From assembly GCA_004369045.1 (NCBI GenBank), contig ML213504.1, positions 97,653 to 161,652 on the forward strand: DNA of 64,000 nt, written 5' to 3'. Source of the DNA: Heliocybe sulcata. Taxonomy: Eukaryota > Basidiomycota > Agaricomycetes > Gloeophyllales > Gloeophyllaceae. How positions within the stretch are numbered: position 1 is the stretch's first letter; each line of letters opens with the position of its first letter. Positions 1 to 19,121 of the stretch are shown here, one piece after another. Made by a program: the position numbers and the translations under genes. The notes below the pieces were generated by a model. It did not search any database. It saw nothing but the letters and a program-made list of their open reading frames with translations, and was not told where the DNA came from.

Positions 1-150
1 CTTGTATCAAAGTCTTGTTGAGCTCATGTAGTGTGTTTAAAATTAATTTAACTTAAAGGAGGGGCCAGTTACCGACGGCAGTCGGAGCTTCCCAAGTTGG
101 ATATTTGGGAAATTCATTAACTACAGGTTCGAACAGATATCAACGATATA

Positions 151-1459
151 CTAATGACTGTACAGTTGTTCAACCCATGCCTGAATATCGTGACGCAAGG
201 CTTGCGACCTCTCGGGCTCATGCCAGGTCAGACAGAGGAAATCATGTATAGTGTCCGTATATTCAATCCAACTGATCCTCCCTGCATCGTTATCCTTGAG
301 GAGGCGTTCGTAGAGTATACGCATCCCATCGACCGTCTGCTCAGCACCGCTGGCAACAATCAGGGTGGGCGGGAAATCTACGAAGAGGCCGCCGGTCTGG
401 ATGTTCAGAGACCCGGGCGATATCCATGGATTCCTGGACGCAGCCTCTTCTGGCAGTGAACCTAGCAAGCCACGTTTCGTGAGCCCAGATTTGATAAACG
501 GCTCGACGTAGTCGGTATAGTAGTTCGTGTAGACGGACGACGATGGAAGGTGCGCATCTGTTAGAGCCCAATCTGCGGTTGGATGTAGGAGAATGAGCCC
601 TCCTGGAGGGGGTAGTTCTGCGAGCTTCTCGGTACAAAGGTATCGAGCGAGACAAAACGCCAGGTGGCCCCCTGCAGAATCACCAGCGACGACGATGTTC
701 TCGGGCGAGAACCCCATTGTCGTGATGAGGTAGTGGTACCCTGATAGTGCGTCGATAAGGGCTGCGGGAAATGGTGCATAAGATTCGAATGGCGGGCCAC
801 TCGTGAGACGGTATTCAAGTCCGAATGCGCGAGAGTTGCTCGGGAAGGAGTGGTCGAGCATGCCTTGCGGGGTTTTGCAGTAGTTCTCCCTCGGAGAGAT
901 TGTACCGGACTACTACGGTCAGAGTACGTATCGTAACGAAGGGGCATATTTTCTTACGATGTATCCTCCACCTGCACCGACAGAGGTCAATCGACGGCTT
1001 TTGTGATCAATGCGCATACTGACCATGTAGGTAATAGAGGATCTTCTCGTCAGGGTCTGCATGACGCCCGACTCCCGTGAGTTTACCACCTTTCGAGAAC
1101 CAATATCCAGAGATCTGTTCTGGAACCACTTGATTAATCTTCGCGATCCCAGCCACCTCGCCCTGCACTAGACCCTCCGGCAGCTCATCCACCAATACTT
1201 CTCCCGAATTCTCATAGAGATGTTGCCTTTCTTTCGGAAGCAGGAACTTGTCGAAGCCCACGGAGAACCACGTCTGAAAACTAGCTTGAAGAAGGTACAG
1301 TCCAATTGATCGAGTTACGGTCCACGTGGGCTTGGGCCTGAAGTACGGGACCAAGAATTTCAGCGCGTTGAGGGGAATCCAGAAAAGAGGCACGCTGATT
1401 GTTCTGTAGGCGACATAGAGACCCTTGAAAGGCTGGTGTCGGAACGTGAAGTAGGCCAT
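151..1459 (-). CDS. Alpha/beta hydrolase of the hormone-sensitive-lipase type
   Basis: Three exons give 402 residues: 1459-1024, a 14-nt microexon 971-958, and 909-151; the introns are 52 and 48 nt. The microexon supplies most of the oxyanion-hole motif HGGGY (residues 145-149). The nucleophile motif GDSAGG puts Ser at about 228; Asp344 (in TVDGM) and His372 (in TIHDF) complete the triad. This order is that of the alpha/beta-hydrolase fold-3 family, which includes fungal steryl-acetyl hydrolases and carboxylesterases. The N-terminal 60 residues contain hydrophobic aromatic stretches and may bind membrane. The three exons join in phase with no stop and every catalytic element is present, so the gene looks functional. 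The natural ester substrate cannot be read from sequence. Confidence 0.85.
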
Positions 1460-2224
1460 GCCCGGGGCACTGAACCTGAAGCTCGGTTATAAGGCCTGTG
1501 GTGGCGCATGATGAATTATTGTACGTTGGTCCTAGGAACACTGAGGGGCTCCGAGCCTTGATGCATGTCCACGGGGAATATGCTTCGGTGATGGGTACCA
1601 GTGGCAACACTTCCATAGCAGGATGCATATACCCGAGGTATACTTGCAGAAGGTTAGGGATCTATTGCTATTACGATACAGTCGGTTCCAGTGGTGCTCC
1701 TTATGCCCGCCTTGACATGACAAGGAACGATTTGTGAGTATGCCCACGCCAAAAGCTACTCACCTGACGATCCAAACGCAGATAAGCAGGTGCCAAATGG
1801 TCTTGTGATGTAGCTTCTTCGAGCTCTCACACGGAAGGCTCCTAAGTACCGCCGGTAAGGAAAGAAAATAGAGCAGACTCGCCTAGTAATTCCCGGCGAT
1901 CATGAATTTCTTAAGAGATGAGATGCGGATTTGTCGGTAGTAAAGAGCAAGATCCCCGCAGCATTCAGGCTTGACGGTCCATGGTGAGAGCAGCGCGCCT
2001 GAGGATATAGCTATATAAAGCAGGGAGTCGGTGTCTTCATGTTAGCAGACGCGACAGATGAGAGGTATGACTGTGCCAGGACTGGATGGCTCACGGGGAC
2101 ATATGGACCTGGATTGACTTCACTGGGTCAACAAAAAGAGGTCAACTGAGGCCAATTGCTTCGTGGATGATCCCAGAGGTTAGTTCGTCCAGAATATCAG
2201 TTCATCCCTTCTCGGCCTTGCTAC
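1460..2224. other. Intergenic, no gene seen
   Basis: This 765-bp gap lies upstream of the hydrolase start. The open frames are short and unlike each other, with no recognisable domain. The first few hundred bases presumably hold the hydrolase promoter. Confidence 0.5.
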
Positions 2225-2761
2225 AATGACAAGGCCTGCATGTCACCCGACGTTCGTCGTCGTAGGATACTGCATTCAAGTGCTGAGAATTGGGGGATCA
2301 AGAGTATGATAGATCGTTCCTTGCAATTCCCTCGACTCTCGTTCAGGCTTCCACCCGTCGCGCCGGGCGGTACGGCGGCATGGCCATACATCCTCGGCGA
2401 GGGTATCTTTTACTGCCATGAGAGCGGACGGTATCCGAGAACAGGGAGTGAACGTACCCATGTCGGTCCTCGCAAAGATGCAAACAATTCCATAAAGCGT
2501 GGGCCAATGAGGAGTCTTAAGAATGCGGCTTGTTTCCACGGCAGACGACTGCACTGATGAATAGTGCGCAAACAGGCGGACGTGATTGTAAGCGAAGCGC
2601 GTGCGCCAATCGTCGAGACCGTCGAATTCCAGATATCTGCCAAACACTTCGCTATCGTCGTCGCCGCATCATGCATGCAGAGCCTCAATCTGGAATTCAG
2701 CCCATTCTACGACGTTCTATTGGGCGCCTCCGCCGGCGTGACTCCCGGCGCCGCTGAATAA
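2225..2761 (+). pseudogene. Eroded coding remnant, family not recognised
   Basis: Protein-like fragments lie in different frames over about 350 nt. A segment at about 2420-2494 reads MRADGIREQGVNVPMSVLAK and then meets a stop. A second at 2564-2761 is a clean 65-codon stretch containing ARAPIVETVEFQISAKH and ending in a stop at 2759-2761. No splice pair that I can find joins them cleanly. Both have the amino-acid look of real coding sequence rather than chance frames. I read this as the 3' part of a decayed gene, but a short multi-exon gene with unusual splice sites is possible. No family is recognised. Confidence 0.35.
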
Positions 2762-2879
2762 GGTCGCGACCACACTGGCAGCGAAACGATGGCACAACTC
2801 TTGCGCAAGCGTATAAGAATGGGGTCCCTCAGCAGCGCTCATTCTCTTCAATCTCTTGACTGCTCCTTGTGTATACGAT

Positions 2880-3849
2880 ATGTCGAATTCGGAGCCTACC
2901 TTCTCAAAGCCTCTGCAGCTTCCCCTTTCTCAAGAAGAGTTGGACCGCATCAATTCCTACCTCAGCACTCTTACTCCCCAAGAAATACTCAAATGGGGCA
3001 CTGAACACCTCCCGGACCTCTACCAGACGACGGCGTTTGGCCTGACCGGTCTGGTCGCCATCGATATGCTATCCAAACTGACGTCCAATCCTCCCCCCTT
3101 AATCTTCATCGACACTCTTTACCATTTTCCCGAGACCCTGGAGTTGGTGGAGGAAGTCAAGACGCGGTACAGCAGAGACGTGCTCATATACAAGCCCTAC
3201 GACTGCAATACAGCGGAGGAGTTTGAGGCCAGGTACGGCCAGAAGCTCTGGGAGACGGACGAAGACACATATGATTTCGCCGTTAAGGTAAGCTCATTTG
3301 CCATTGGTTTATATTGCCGGTTAGTTATACGTAAGAACAGGTGGAGCCCGCAAAACGAGCATACGACGAACTGGGCGTGAAGTCTGTCATTACTGGTCGC
3401 CGGGCGTCACAGGGTGGTGACCGAGCCAGCCTCAAGCCATTGGAGGTAGACAGCACTGGTCTCCTGAAGCTCAACCCCCTCTTTGCTTGGAACTTCTCAC
3501 TAGTCGAGCATTATGTCAAGGAGAACAATGTCCCCCGCAACAAGCTCTTGGACCAGGGTTACAGGAGTATCGGAGACTGGCACAGTACCATCAAGAGTGG
3601 CGAGGGTGATGCAGGTGAAAGGGCCGGCCGGTGGGCAGGCAAGAAGGAGAAGACAGAGTGTGGCTTGCACAAGGATTACTTTGCAATGAAAGCAGCTGCC
3701 AAGAAGGTTGGCTTTGTTTGTTGATGTCCCTGATCGAGCAGGACTGACTATGGTACCCCGTGTAGCGTGATCAAGAGCTGAAAGCGCAGCAGGAGGCGCA
3801 GTCGTCGTTGGCAACAGTTTCGCCGTCTGTGGAGCCTACAGCAGCTTGA
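2880..3849 (+). CDS. MET16: Phosphoadenylyl-sulfate (PAPS) reductase
   Basis: Three exons (2880-3287, 3341-3706, 3766-3849) give about 285 residues. The enzyme reduces PAPS to sulfite with thioredoxin electrons, a step in sulfate assimilation toward cysteine and methionine in the cytosol. Supporting motifs are the substrate-binding segment VITGRRASQGGDRA and the C-terminal signature KTECGLH with the catalytic Cys. The first ATG (2880) is followed at once by a conserved-looking N terminus. The second intron has two possible phase-0 donors, at 3707 (GTTGGC) and 3716 (GTTTGT), which differ by three residues. The C-terminal 28 residues are Gln/Ala/Ser-rich and probably variable. Confidence 0.92.
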
Positions 3850-4039
3850 TCATATTATTCGGAGACCCCTCTGCATTGTGGCATCCGCTCTGGTGTTGCT
3901 TGATCCGTATTTATCCCGTTCATTCAGTTGTAGCAGATAACTCATCCGGTTGGAAGTTTAATATGTGTTTTGTATTCTACATAAAATCTAAGACACGTCT
4001 TTTGGAAGAATTGTACCAGAAGCCAGAAGGAACGCGTCC

Positions 4040-5041
4040 TACCGTCGGCGGATTGGACGCGGTTCGTTTTGAGTTGTCGCGCGCGCCAACTGGTGCTATC
4101 GCTTTTCGATATTCAATGTTGTCGCACGGATCCTTCCTACCAGTCTGGCTGTGTACCAACTAGCTGTCTATCGTACTTGCACTGCGACATTTGGTGCCCT
4201 GCATGGTGGTTAACACCGCATCTGGAGTACCCGCGTGTGGATTCGCGCCTGGCTGCCCTTGTCCGACGCTCATGCAGCTGCTCGCCGTGCCATGTAAAAG
4301 GGCAACTCCATGATCTGTATATTGTGTACCTGTTTGCTTCAACTCGCAGCAACAAGAACGAACACATGCCTCCATCATGTTTAAGATGTGTCACACTAAT
4401 TGTGGCACAAGGATCACTGTCTGAGACAACCACCATACTGACACTGCTAGCACTCCCTCCTCCACAGTCTCGACGATTAAGCAAGCTCACGGCTCAACTA
4501 TGGTCAATAAAATCGGGATAAATGGTACTGTCAGGGCCACCCGATCACGTCCTTCGTGCAAGCCTCCTGCAATTTCAATACACAAAGGAGCACCCGGCTA
4601 TAAGACTTAGTACTTGAGATCTAGGAGCCTGGACAGTACAAACTATTGGCACTAGTGTACCTGAGGCCTGACCGACCGTCCACGTTACACTTAAGATTAA
4701 TCCCATCCGAGAGCCTTTCGGTGGCCGAAGATACAACTCCGGTCGGAGGTTCAAAATTGGCGGGCATTGCCGTCACGCAGCCAACACCTCTGAAACAAAC
4801 AAAACTCATTTTTAATAAGGAAGGACCGGGCGCTCAATTTTGTAGGCAGATATGTTCTAATTCTATGTAGGTAACTATCTACATTGTTCTCAGACCTTAG
4901 AATCCCATCCGAAAGCAATTTCAGCCACGAAAGATCCAATTGCCGTCGGAACTTCAAAGTCAGCGGGCATTGCCGCCACACAGCCAACGCGCATGCGCGA
5001 ATGCAAAACGAAAACGAACCGCGTCCAATCCGCCGACGGTA
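4040..5041. repeat. 31-nt perfect inverted repeat, arms 4040-4070 and 5011-5041
   Basis: Bases 4040-4070 are the exact reverse complement of 5011-5041. The core of the right arm reads GCGTCCAATCCGCCGACGG. The arms enclose about 940 bp of noncoding DNA. Similar GC-rich words continue imperfectly on both outer sides. I found no clear target-site duplication. It could be a non-autonomous transposon relic or two copies of one dispersed repeat in opposite orientation. Confidence 0.7.
4699..4988 (+). repeat. Imperfect direct repeat, copies 4699-4785 and 4901-4988
   Basis: Two copies of about 87 bp start with AATCCCATCCGA or AATCCCATCCGAA and end with CAGCCAAC. They are 202-203 bp apart and diverged at scattered bases. 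Both contain a shared GCGGGCATTGCCG core. They lie inside the inverted-repeat pair and directly upstream of the ATR gene, so they may duplicate an upstream control element. Confidence 0.65.
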
Positions 5042-5195
5042 CCGCGTCCCGCAAACAGCCATCGCCACAAACAACGCGTTCGAACTTGCGCGGTTGTGGC
5101 AAACTTGAAAGTACCTCGGCCTCTTCGCCTCTCTTGCCGCTACTGCGCGCAACGGGCTCCACTTCTATGTTTTACTGAGCTACTCTTTGGCAAAC

Positions 5196-13697
<8,502 letters not shown>

Positions 13698-13842
13698 TAG
13701 TCTAAGCCCGTCATTTACTTAGTTTCCCCTTCATCTGTTCCATCTAGTATTTCCCAGTGTATCTATAGTGCAGTCAAGGATGTATCATATTGTAACAACA
13801 ACATAGTATACTAGTCAACATCACAGATGCGACGAAAAACAG

Positions 13843-14713
13843 CTATAGCTCGAGCTGTCTCTTTAGCTTCTCCAGCTCCTTTTCTTTCTCGATGAGTATG
13901 TTCCTCCATTTGTCGGTCTCGGCGATGACAGCCTGCTTAGCATTCTCCAGTCGCTCAGCTTCCTCCTTCTCCATTGCAGCCGTGAACTCGGGGACGCCGC
14001 CTTTGGAGGCTTCCAATGATCCTGGATTGGCCGCGTGGAAGGGGACTGGCTTCCGCTTCGTCTTCGGAAGTGGCGTCGGCGGGTGTGCAAGCAATGTTTG
14101 GAGGAAGGATTGGAAGGGGTCGTTGAAGACAATCTCGTCGTACTGCCAGGAGTGCACCGGACCCATTTTGAGTGCCTCTTCTAGAGGCGGGATTTCTGGC
14201 TCTGTCGTCACGGTCCATGGGTGAAGCTTCAGATGGTGGTAGAAGGAGATAGCTTTCTCCCCAGATTCTGGCACGAAGGTGATACGGATATGAATGTCGA
14301 ACTCGCCCCAGCCAGTTTCAGTGACCTCGAAAGGTGGCTTGTCCATATCTGCATCCATCAGCATGCTGGGTATCACTATTCGATAGGACGCAAGCCACTC
14401 ACTCCGAGTAGGGTTCGGATATGTCTCATGGAGCTTGAAGGTGACACGCTTTATGAAATAGCTCAGGTCGTCAGCGCCTCCAACGATGTCAGAATCCGGC
14501 GCAGACGCAGCGCTCCGCACGGCCACTGTCCATCTGTGCGTATGATCGGGCGAGCTCAGTGTATTCCTCTCTTCCTGAGTCAAGACCGTCGCGGTATTGC
14601 CATAGACTATTGGCCGACATATACTGATGCCCTAGAATTCATAGAGGCCCCCTTTGAGCTGCGTGCAGAGAGGAAAGACGCGTGCATACTCGTTGGCGGA
14701 CGCGTTCAGCCAT
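13843..14713 (-). CDS. YAF9: YEATS-domain chromatin protein (Yaf9/GAS41 type)
   Basis: Three exons (14713-14690, 14631-14403, 14348-13843) give 252 residues. The first exon carries only MAERVRQR and continues into GISICRPIVYGN, the normal start of YEATS proteins. The YEATS fold (about 10-150) shows HRWTVAVR, VTFKLHETYPNP, the reader-pocket segment ETGWGEFDI and the strand ISFYHHLKLHPW. The last 50 residues form a charged coiled coil rich in Glu and Lys. In yeast, Yaf9 reads acyl-lysine on histones and belongs to NuA4 and SWR1. SWC4, another shared NuA4/SWR1 subunit, lies elsewhere in this window. The second intron is 54 nt and stop-free. The gene is head to head with COX7, with 127 bp between the start codons. 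Confidence 0.92.
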
Positions 14714-14840
14714 GGCGCGCGGTCGAGATTGTTGTCGGAAGCCACCGGGAGAGAGCGGCGTTCGAACTCCGCTCATCAGCTCAACCTCGACTGTACCGCC
14801 TGTGGCGACGTCTAGAGTACTCTGAAATAATCATTCCACA

Positions 14841-15249
14841 ATGTTCGGCGCTCTTGTGAACAGTCAGTAATGTCCAGCTTTCTGGGATGAGCAGCTGGTG
14901 ACAATTTCTTGATGTCCAGAGCCCTACCACATCATTGAGCGCCAGAAGCTGGTGCAGGTGCGTGATTGGTTTCGTCGTTCAGCTTGTTACTTATGCATCA
15001 ATAGCGCTCCCATGTGCCGTTGTACTACCGTCTGCCGCGGTCCAACATTTACATGGGTACGTCTATGGTGTTGGCCTCGGGAACTCGCGTTTCATATCGG
15101 GATAGCGTCCTACTACACCCTGTTCTCGGTCGGCATGGCGGCCACTGTATACGGGGCGTACACGATGGTCATGGTACGCATAATATTCTCTTAACTGGCG
15201 AAAGGATACTCATTTGCTTCCATCGCTTTAGGGAAAGAAGGCCGAGTAA
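14841..15249 (+). CDS. COX7: Cytochrome c oxidase subunit 7 (small inner-membrane subunit)
   Basis: This 65-residue protein is spread over five tiny exons (14841-14862, 14920-14957, 15005-15056, 15106-15173, 15232-15249), none long enough to stand out as an open frame. The spliced product begins MFGALVNKPYHIIERQKLVQ, carries the matrix-side motif PLYYRLPRSNIYM, one transmembrane helix (YTLFSVGMAATVYGAYTMV) and the tail GKKAE. All four junctions are GT-AG and all phases close. The PLYYRLPRS segment followed by one helix fits the Cox7/VIIa-type subunit of complex IV. The promoter is shared with the YEATS gene, and COA3 follows 530 bp downstream. Confidence 0.85.
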
Positions 15250-15780
15250 ACTCAAAGGCCATAGGATGGATAAATGCATGTCTTCTGTCTAGATTTCAGT
15301 ACCGCTGCCGCACTCGTTCAGATCTTGCACCGGAAGGAATATGGGCATTGGAGGAGGTCAGTGAGTGCTGCTGGATCGGCTCATAATAGCCTGTCCTTAG
15401 ATTGGGACGTGAGTTGCCTCCACATGCATAGCCATGGCCTCGAAACGGACCAGACCTGTTTTTCTCTACCGTACTGACCTGAAGTCGCTCGTTGGCTTAC
15501 TTCAAGCCTGCCTCAACTGCGATTGAGAATATATGACTGCATATCCTTACGCTGCACCTAAATCTTAGAATTGAGACATTATCGAATTTTAGATATTCTG
15601 CATGAGTACGGCATTTACCGAAGCGTTCTTGCCTCTGCCTTGCATGTCATTGCCCACCATGTCGGCCTCGAGTCCATATGTCAATAGAAAAGCAGCCGAA
15701 CGATCCTATCGTCCCAAAGGCTATGTGAGAGCTTCAACACCCTAGTGCCTCTCTGAACTGTTCCGAACATCACCTAGGGC
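15250..15780. other. Intergenic, no gene seen
   Basis: This 530-bp spacer between COX7 and COA3 contains no frame or repeat that I can support. Confidence 0.5.
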
Positions 15781-16203
15781 ATGTCTCCAGGACTAAAACG
15801 CGCTCGCGCGCCGTACCGCACACGGAATGCTCTCACTGGCATAATTATCGGCGCTTTCGCCACGGGAATCTGGTGGTATTCTATGCGCGCCGTCGATCAA
15901 GACGCGTTGGACGACGTTGACGAACAGGCGAAGGCCCTGGCGGAGGAAAGGGCATTGAACGCTCCGCGGACTTCAGAGAAGGCGATGAACGCTCAAGAAA
16001 CTTCAGTGGTGGCGGCGACGGCGTCGGACCCGACCCCAGTCCTTGTTCCACCTGCACTCGCTCTTTCACCAGCTCCGAGAGGCCTCATTGGAAGATATCT
16101 GGACAGTCGCTTCCCCCGTCTACTGGACCCTCGCACAAAGACCTTCGTTTGGGGTGCCCCTCCTGTGGATCGAGTTGGACGTATCAGAGATCCTCGCTTA
16201 TGA
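15781..16203 (+). CDS. COA3: Cytochrome c oxidase assembly factor 3
   Basis: A single exon encodes 140 residues. COA3 is a small mitochondrial inner-membrane protein that, in yeast, stabilises newly made Cox1 and controls its translation. Here YRTRNALTGIIIGAFATGIW forms the family's single membrane helix after a basic N terminus, followed by WYSMRAVDQDALDDVD, matching the conserved COA3 core. The C-terminal half (about 55-140) is a low-complexity linker and a conserved-looking tail with RFPRLLDP and VWGAPPVD. It is one of very few intronless genes in the window. Confidence 0.85.
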   Translation: MSPGLKRARAPYRTRNALTGIIIGAFATGIWWYSMRAVDQDALDDVDEQAKALAEERALNAPRTSEKAMNAQETSVVAATASDPTPVLVPPALALSPAPRGLIGRYLDSRFPRLLDPRTKTFVWGAPPVDRVGRIRDPRL

Positions 16204-16414
16204 AGGGATAGCAAAGGTCGACATCGGAGCTGTGATGAGTGGAAAGGCCAAAATGTCGTATAATTATTGTATGTGTTTGAGATTGCTATCATGACCCAGC
16301 ACGGTCCGGTAATGACACGAAAGAACAGACTTGTCGCGCATACACCGTGTATCAATGTATCATAGATTCTCAAGCTATCCAGATCACCTCCCTATTCTCA
16401 AGAGCGCTGTCGCT

Positions 16415-17752
16415 CTAAACCTCCTGAACGTCTGCATCGCGCCTCTGAGAGCTCTGAGTCTCGCTACTCCAAGCTGTGAGAACCCAAGCGTTGTGCCAAG
16501 AACGGGAGAAACTCACATACCCTGATTCACGTCCGGCACATGAACACCCATCTTGTCTAGACCTATCCTCGCAGCAGCATCCTTCGCGAGCTTCTTAGTT
16601 CTCCCCGTTCCGATGCCCAACGACTCTCCGTTTAACGTGACGTGGGCCGCCCACATAGGTGCTGTCCGTGTACCGAGATAGTTGTAGACCCATTCAACGA
16701 CTTTGTCCTGCCGGTTAATGTGCTGATTGAACAGCGACAGGTGGCCTACTGTTGGTGGGGATATTACCCTTGTGCGGGGCGGGCGTGCCTCGGAAGGGTT
16801 GTCACTTGATACCAGCTCGGTCTGGCTGTTGCTGTTTTGATCCTCAGACTCGGGAGTGGAAGGCAGCTCTTCCGGAGGTATTGTCGAGTGTTCCTCTTTG
16901 ACTACATCGTAGGCCTCTTGGACGTATGGCCGCAGCAACGGATTTAACCAAGCTTTCACCGCGTCCATGCCCTGGTCGATGTAGAGGCCTCCCACATAGG
17001 CCTGTGCTTAGGCATGCAGTTAGGTCATCTGTCATAATGCAGGACTCCAGGAATGCAGACCTCGAACAAGTCAGCTGCAATATACAAGGTCAGTCAATAA
17101 CTCATCTTGGCCACCAAGCCGCACCCACATACCTTGTACTCTGGCAGATGCTCGAAGGGCGACGGATTGCGCGATGTGCTGCCGTAAACGATCGGACAGT
17201 CTGTACCTCTGGGAGCTAGTTCAGGCGGGCAATGTGAGTGGTCCGAGGAGTGTCTCTCCGCATGTCCACTCACATAGCCGCCACAGCAGCGTTGGTCACG
17301 ACTAAGGAGCGCACTTTCTATCTTTCGCAGTCAAGATGTCTGCGGCATAAGATTGGTAGGGACGGCTTACTGTGGACGGGCCCACGCGCAGATAAGGGTA
17401 CTCTTCACGCATCAGATCCGTTACGACGAGTGACAAGACCGCATCTCCTTGATGTTCCAGTCTAAAGGTGAAGGTACACGATTGTATTGAGTCTCAGACC
17501 CTCTCCTGAACACTCACTAACTTTTCATTGTCTGGAGCAGGATCTTCCGGGGAGTCTTCGAACAAATGGCTCGGGCGACCGTGAAGACTGCGGTGCGTAA
17601 ACACCTGCCTCTCGATCTCTGGCGACTTGAACGCGGGTAGCGGAGGCAGGTCTCCCCCCGCATGTGGCCTGCCACAACCCATCTCAAACAATCAGTTGGT
17701 AGTAATGTACTGTGATGGCCTACCTCAGTGGCTCGCGCGACGATGGCGACAT
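16415..17752 (-). CDS. RNase III-family protein with C-terminal dsRNA-binding domain
   Basis: Exons 17752-17724, 17668-17522, 17461-17371, 17317-17274, 17206-17133, the 14-nt microexon 17074-17061, 17001-16521 and probably 16473-16415 join in phase to about 312 residues. If the last donor is not used, the frame ends at 16513. The RNase III signature NEKLEHQGDAVL (Glu58, Asp65) and the second site ADLFEAYVGGLY (Asp130, Glu133) keep the four metal-binding acids. An acidic linker precedes a double-stranded-RNA-binding domain (about 210-285) with the basic helix GRTKKLAKDAA. Fungal relatives include Rnt1-type processing enzymes and the mitoribosomal protein mL44, which has lost the catalytic acids. 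Retention here argues for an active nuclease. Its location is not evident. Confidence 0.85.
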
Positions 17753-19121
17753 GCGAGGCATCGATAAGTTGAGCGTCTGGATGCAGGTGTAAATATGGAC
17801 CTACAACGTTACATGAGTAACGCGATTGTGTAACGGAGTAGGCTGAGAAGCAGTCCATGAGGCCTTGAGGCTTCGAACAGGTACAGTCATGTTTAAATGA
17901 TTGAATGTGGCTCTATGCTTACCTATGTCGAAGAGTTTGCTATGATGGGTGTATGGGAAATCGGCTGCGTACGGACGATATCGTGTATCAATTCGTGTTG
18001 AACACGTTGAAGGATTTCGGGTTCATTAATGAGTTCTCGGAACGTAAAGCGCGCATATTAGATGTACGTCATACATAGCTCGGTGCAGTGGCTTGGATGG
18101 GAAGATACATGGACGTCTTCCTCGGGTGAGTCCAGCTTTAGCTCGGAGCTGCTGTGTACGTGGTGAATCTATATGGATATTCTTCCGGCACCGCGTATAA
18201 CGAGTAGAAACGAGAGGAGTGCTGTGTACATACGGCGCTTCGTTGTTGCTGTAGGCCATCGAGATCGCTGGTTCTCGGATCCATGCACAGCTTTCGGCAG
18301 CATGTTTCTGTATGTCGCTTGTCGCCTTGCTTGGTATGTCATCCAGAACCAATTGGATAGTGCATTTCAGCCGCCAAGCTGGGTCTAATCAGCCATGGCA
18401 CGTTCTTCCTTGCGGCGGACTTTCGGATGGGGATAAGGAGACCTTGCAGGTATCTGTCAGCACGCAGTGCTGATAGAGGCGTCGAGGAGCGCTCTGTCAG
18501 AATGAATGGAAGACGAGCCGCGTTCCGGAGGTATCGACATGGTTGCCTGCTCATGTATCTTCGAAGTATATCGCATTGCAGAATTTACGCAAACGTACCA
18601 GACTTCTCCAGCAGTCGTCGCCTCAGATATTCGGTCTGTGGTCTTGAAAGTAAGGCGTTCCAGAGAGCGAATCAATCACAGCCGCGAGTGCGTCTAACAA
18701 TATGTCAGAACGTCACTCTCGGCATGGCCAAGCCCCATACTACGGTCTCTTCAGACCGATAACCCTCCTTTCTTCCGCACTGTCACTCACAGCGACCTCT
18801 TCAACATCGCAGAGCTCGACAACGAAGAGTCGAAGGCAGCGTCCGCGGCTAGCCGAAAGAAGCAGATATCATCACTACGGGGCGGGATTCGAATCTTGAC
18901 ATACGGCAAAATAGGCAAAAACCGCCACTCATATCTCAGACGGGCGTCGCTTCTCAGGTTGTCTCTTACCCCCCTCGAGCGTCTCCCCCTTTCTCGACCC
19001 AGACTGGGTGGACCGTTCTGCAGCCTATTTCTCTTGGTATTTCCTCTTGTTGTTATAGACATTTGTATCCCCGACTTCGCCGAACAGACTATCGCGTCCG
19101 TCGCGTATCGACTTGGGCGCC
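17753..19121. other. Unresolved stretch with coding-like blocks, no model closed
   Basis: Several protein-like segments occur but no complete gene could be built. On the minus strand, about 18060-17930, one frame reads FRELINEPEILQRVQHELIH and a second frame over the same DNA reads YRPYAADFPYTHHSKLFDIG. Further minus-strand blocks occur at about 18340-18700, including ADRYLQGLLIPIRKSAARKN. On the plus strand a frame open from about 18690 to 19195 contains FFRTVTHSDLFNIAELDNEE. A small multi-exon gene or a decayed one is likely on the minus strand. The last 200 bp should hold the promoter of the beta-helix gene. No family was recognised. Confidence 0.35.

Larger units (their letters stand above)
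3850..5195. other. Repeat-bearing intergenic spacer
   Basis: This 1.3-kb stretch between PAPS reductase and the ATR kinase has no credible coding frame. It contains a 31-nt perfect inverted repeat and an 87-nt imperfect direct duplication, listed separately. The last few hundred bases must contain the ATR promoter. Confidence 0.6.

Noticed and set aside
127-136. tRNA B-box-like GGTTCGAAC
   Set aside because: Neighbouring sequence gives no acceptor or anticodon stem, and it lies in the 3' flank of the hydrolase gene. The GATTCGAATC at 18886 was rejected for the same reason.
1281-1747. Additional minus-strand exon upstream of the hydrolase start
   Set aside because: MAYFTFRHQPFKGLYV is the usual start for this protein type, and frames beyond it show no conserved-looking sequence.
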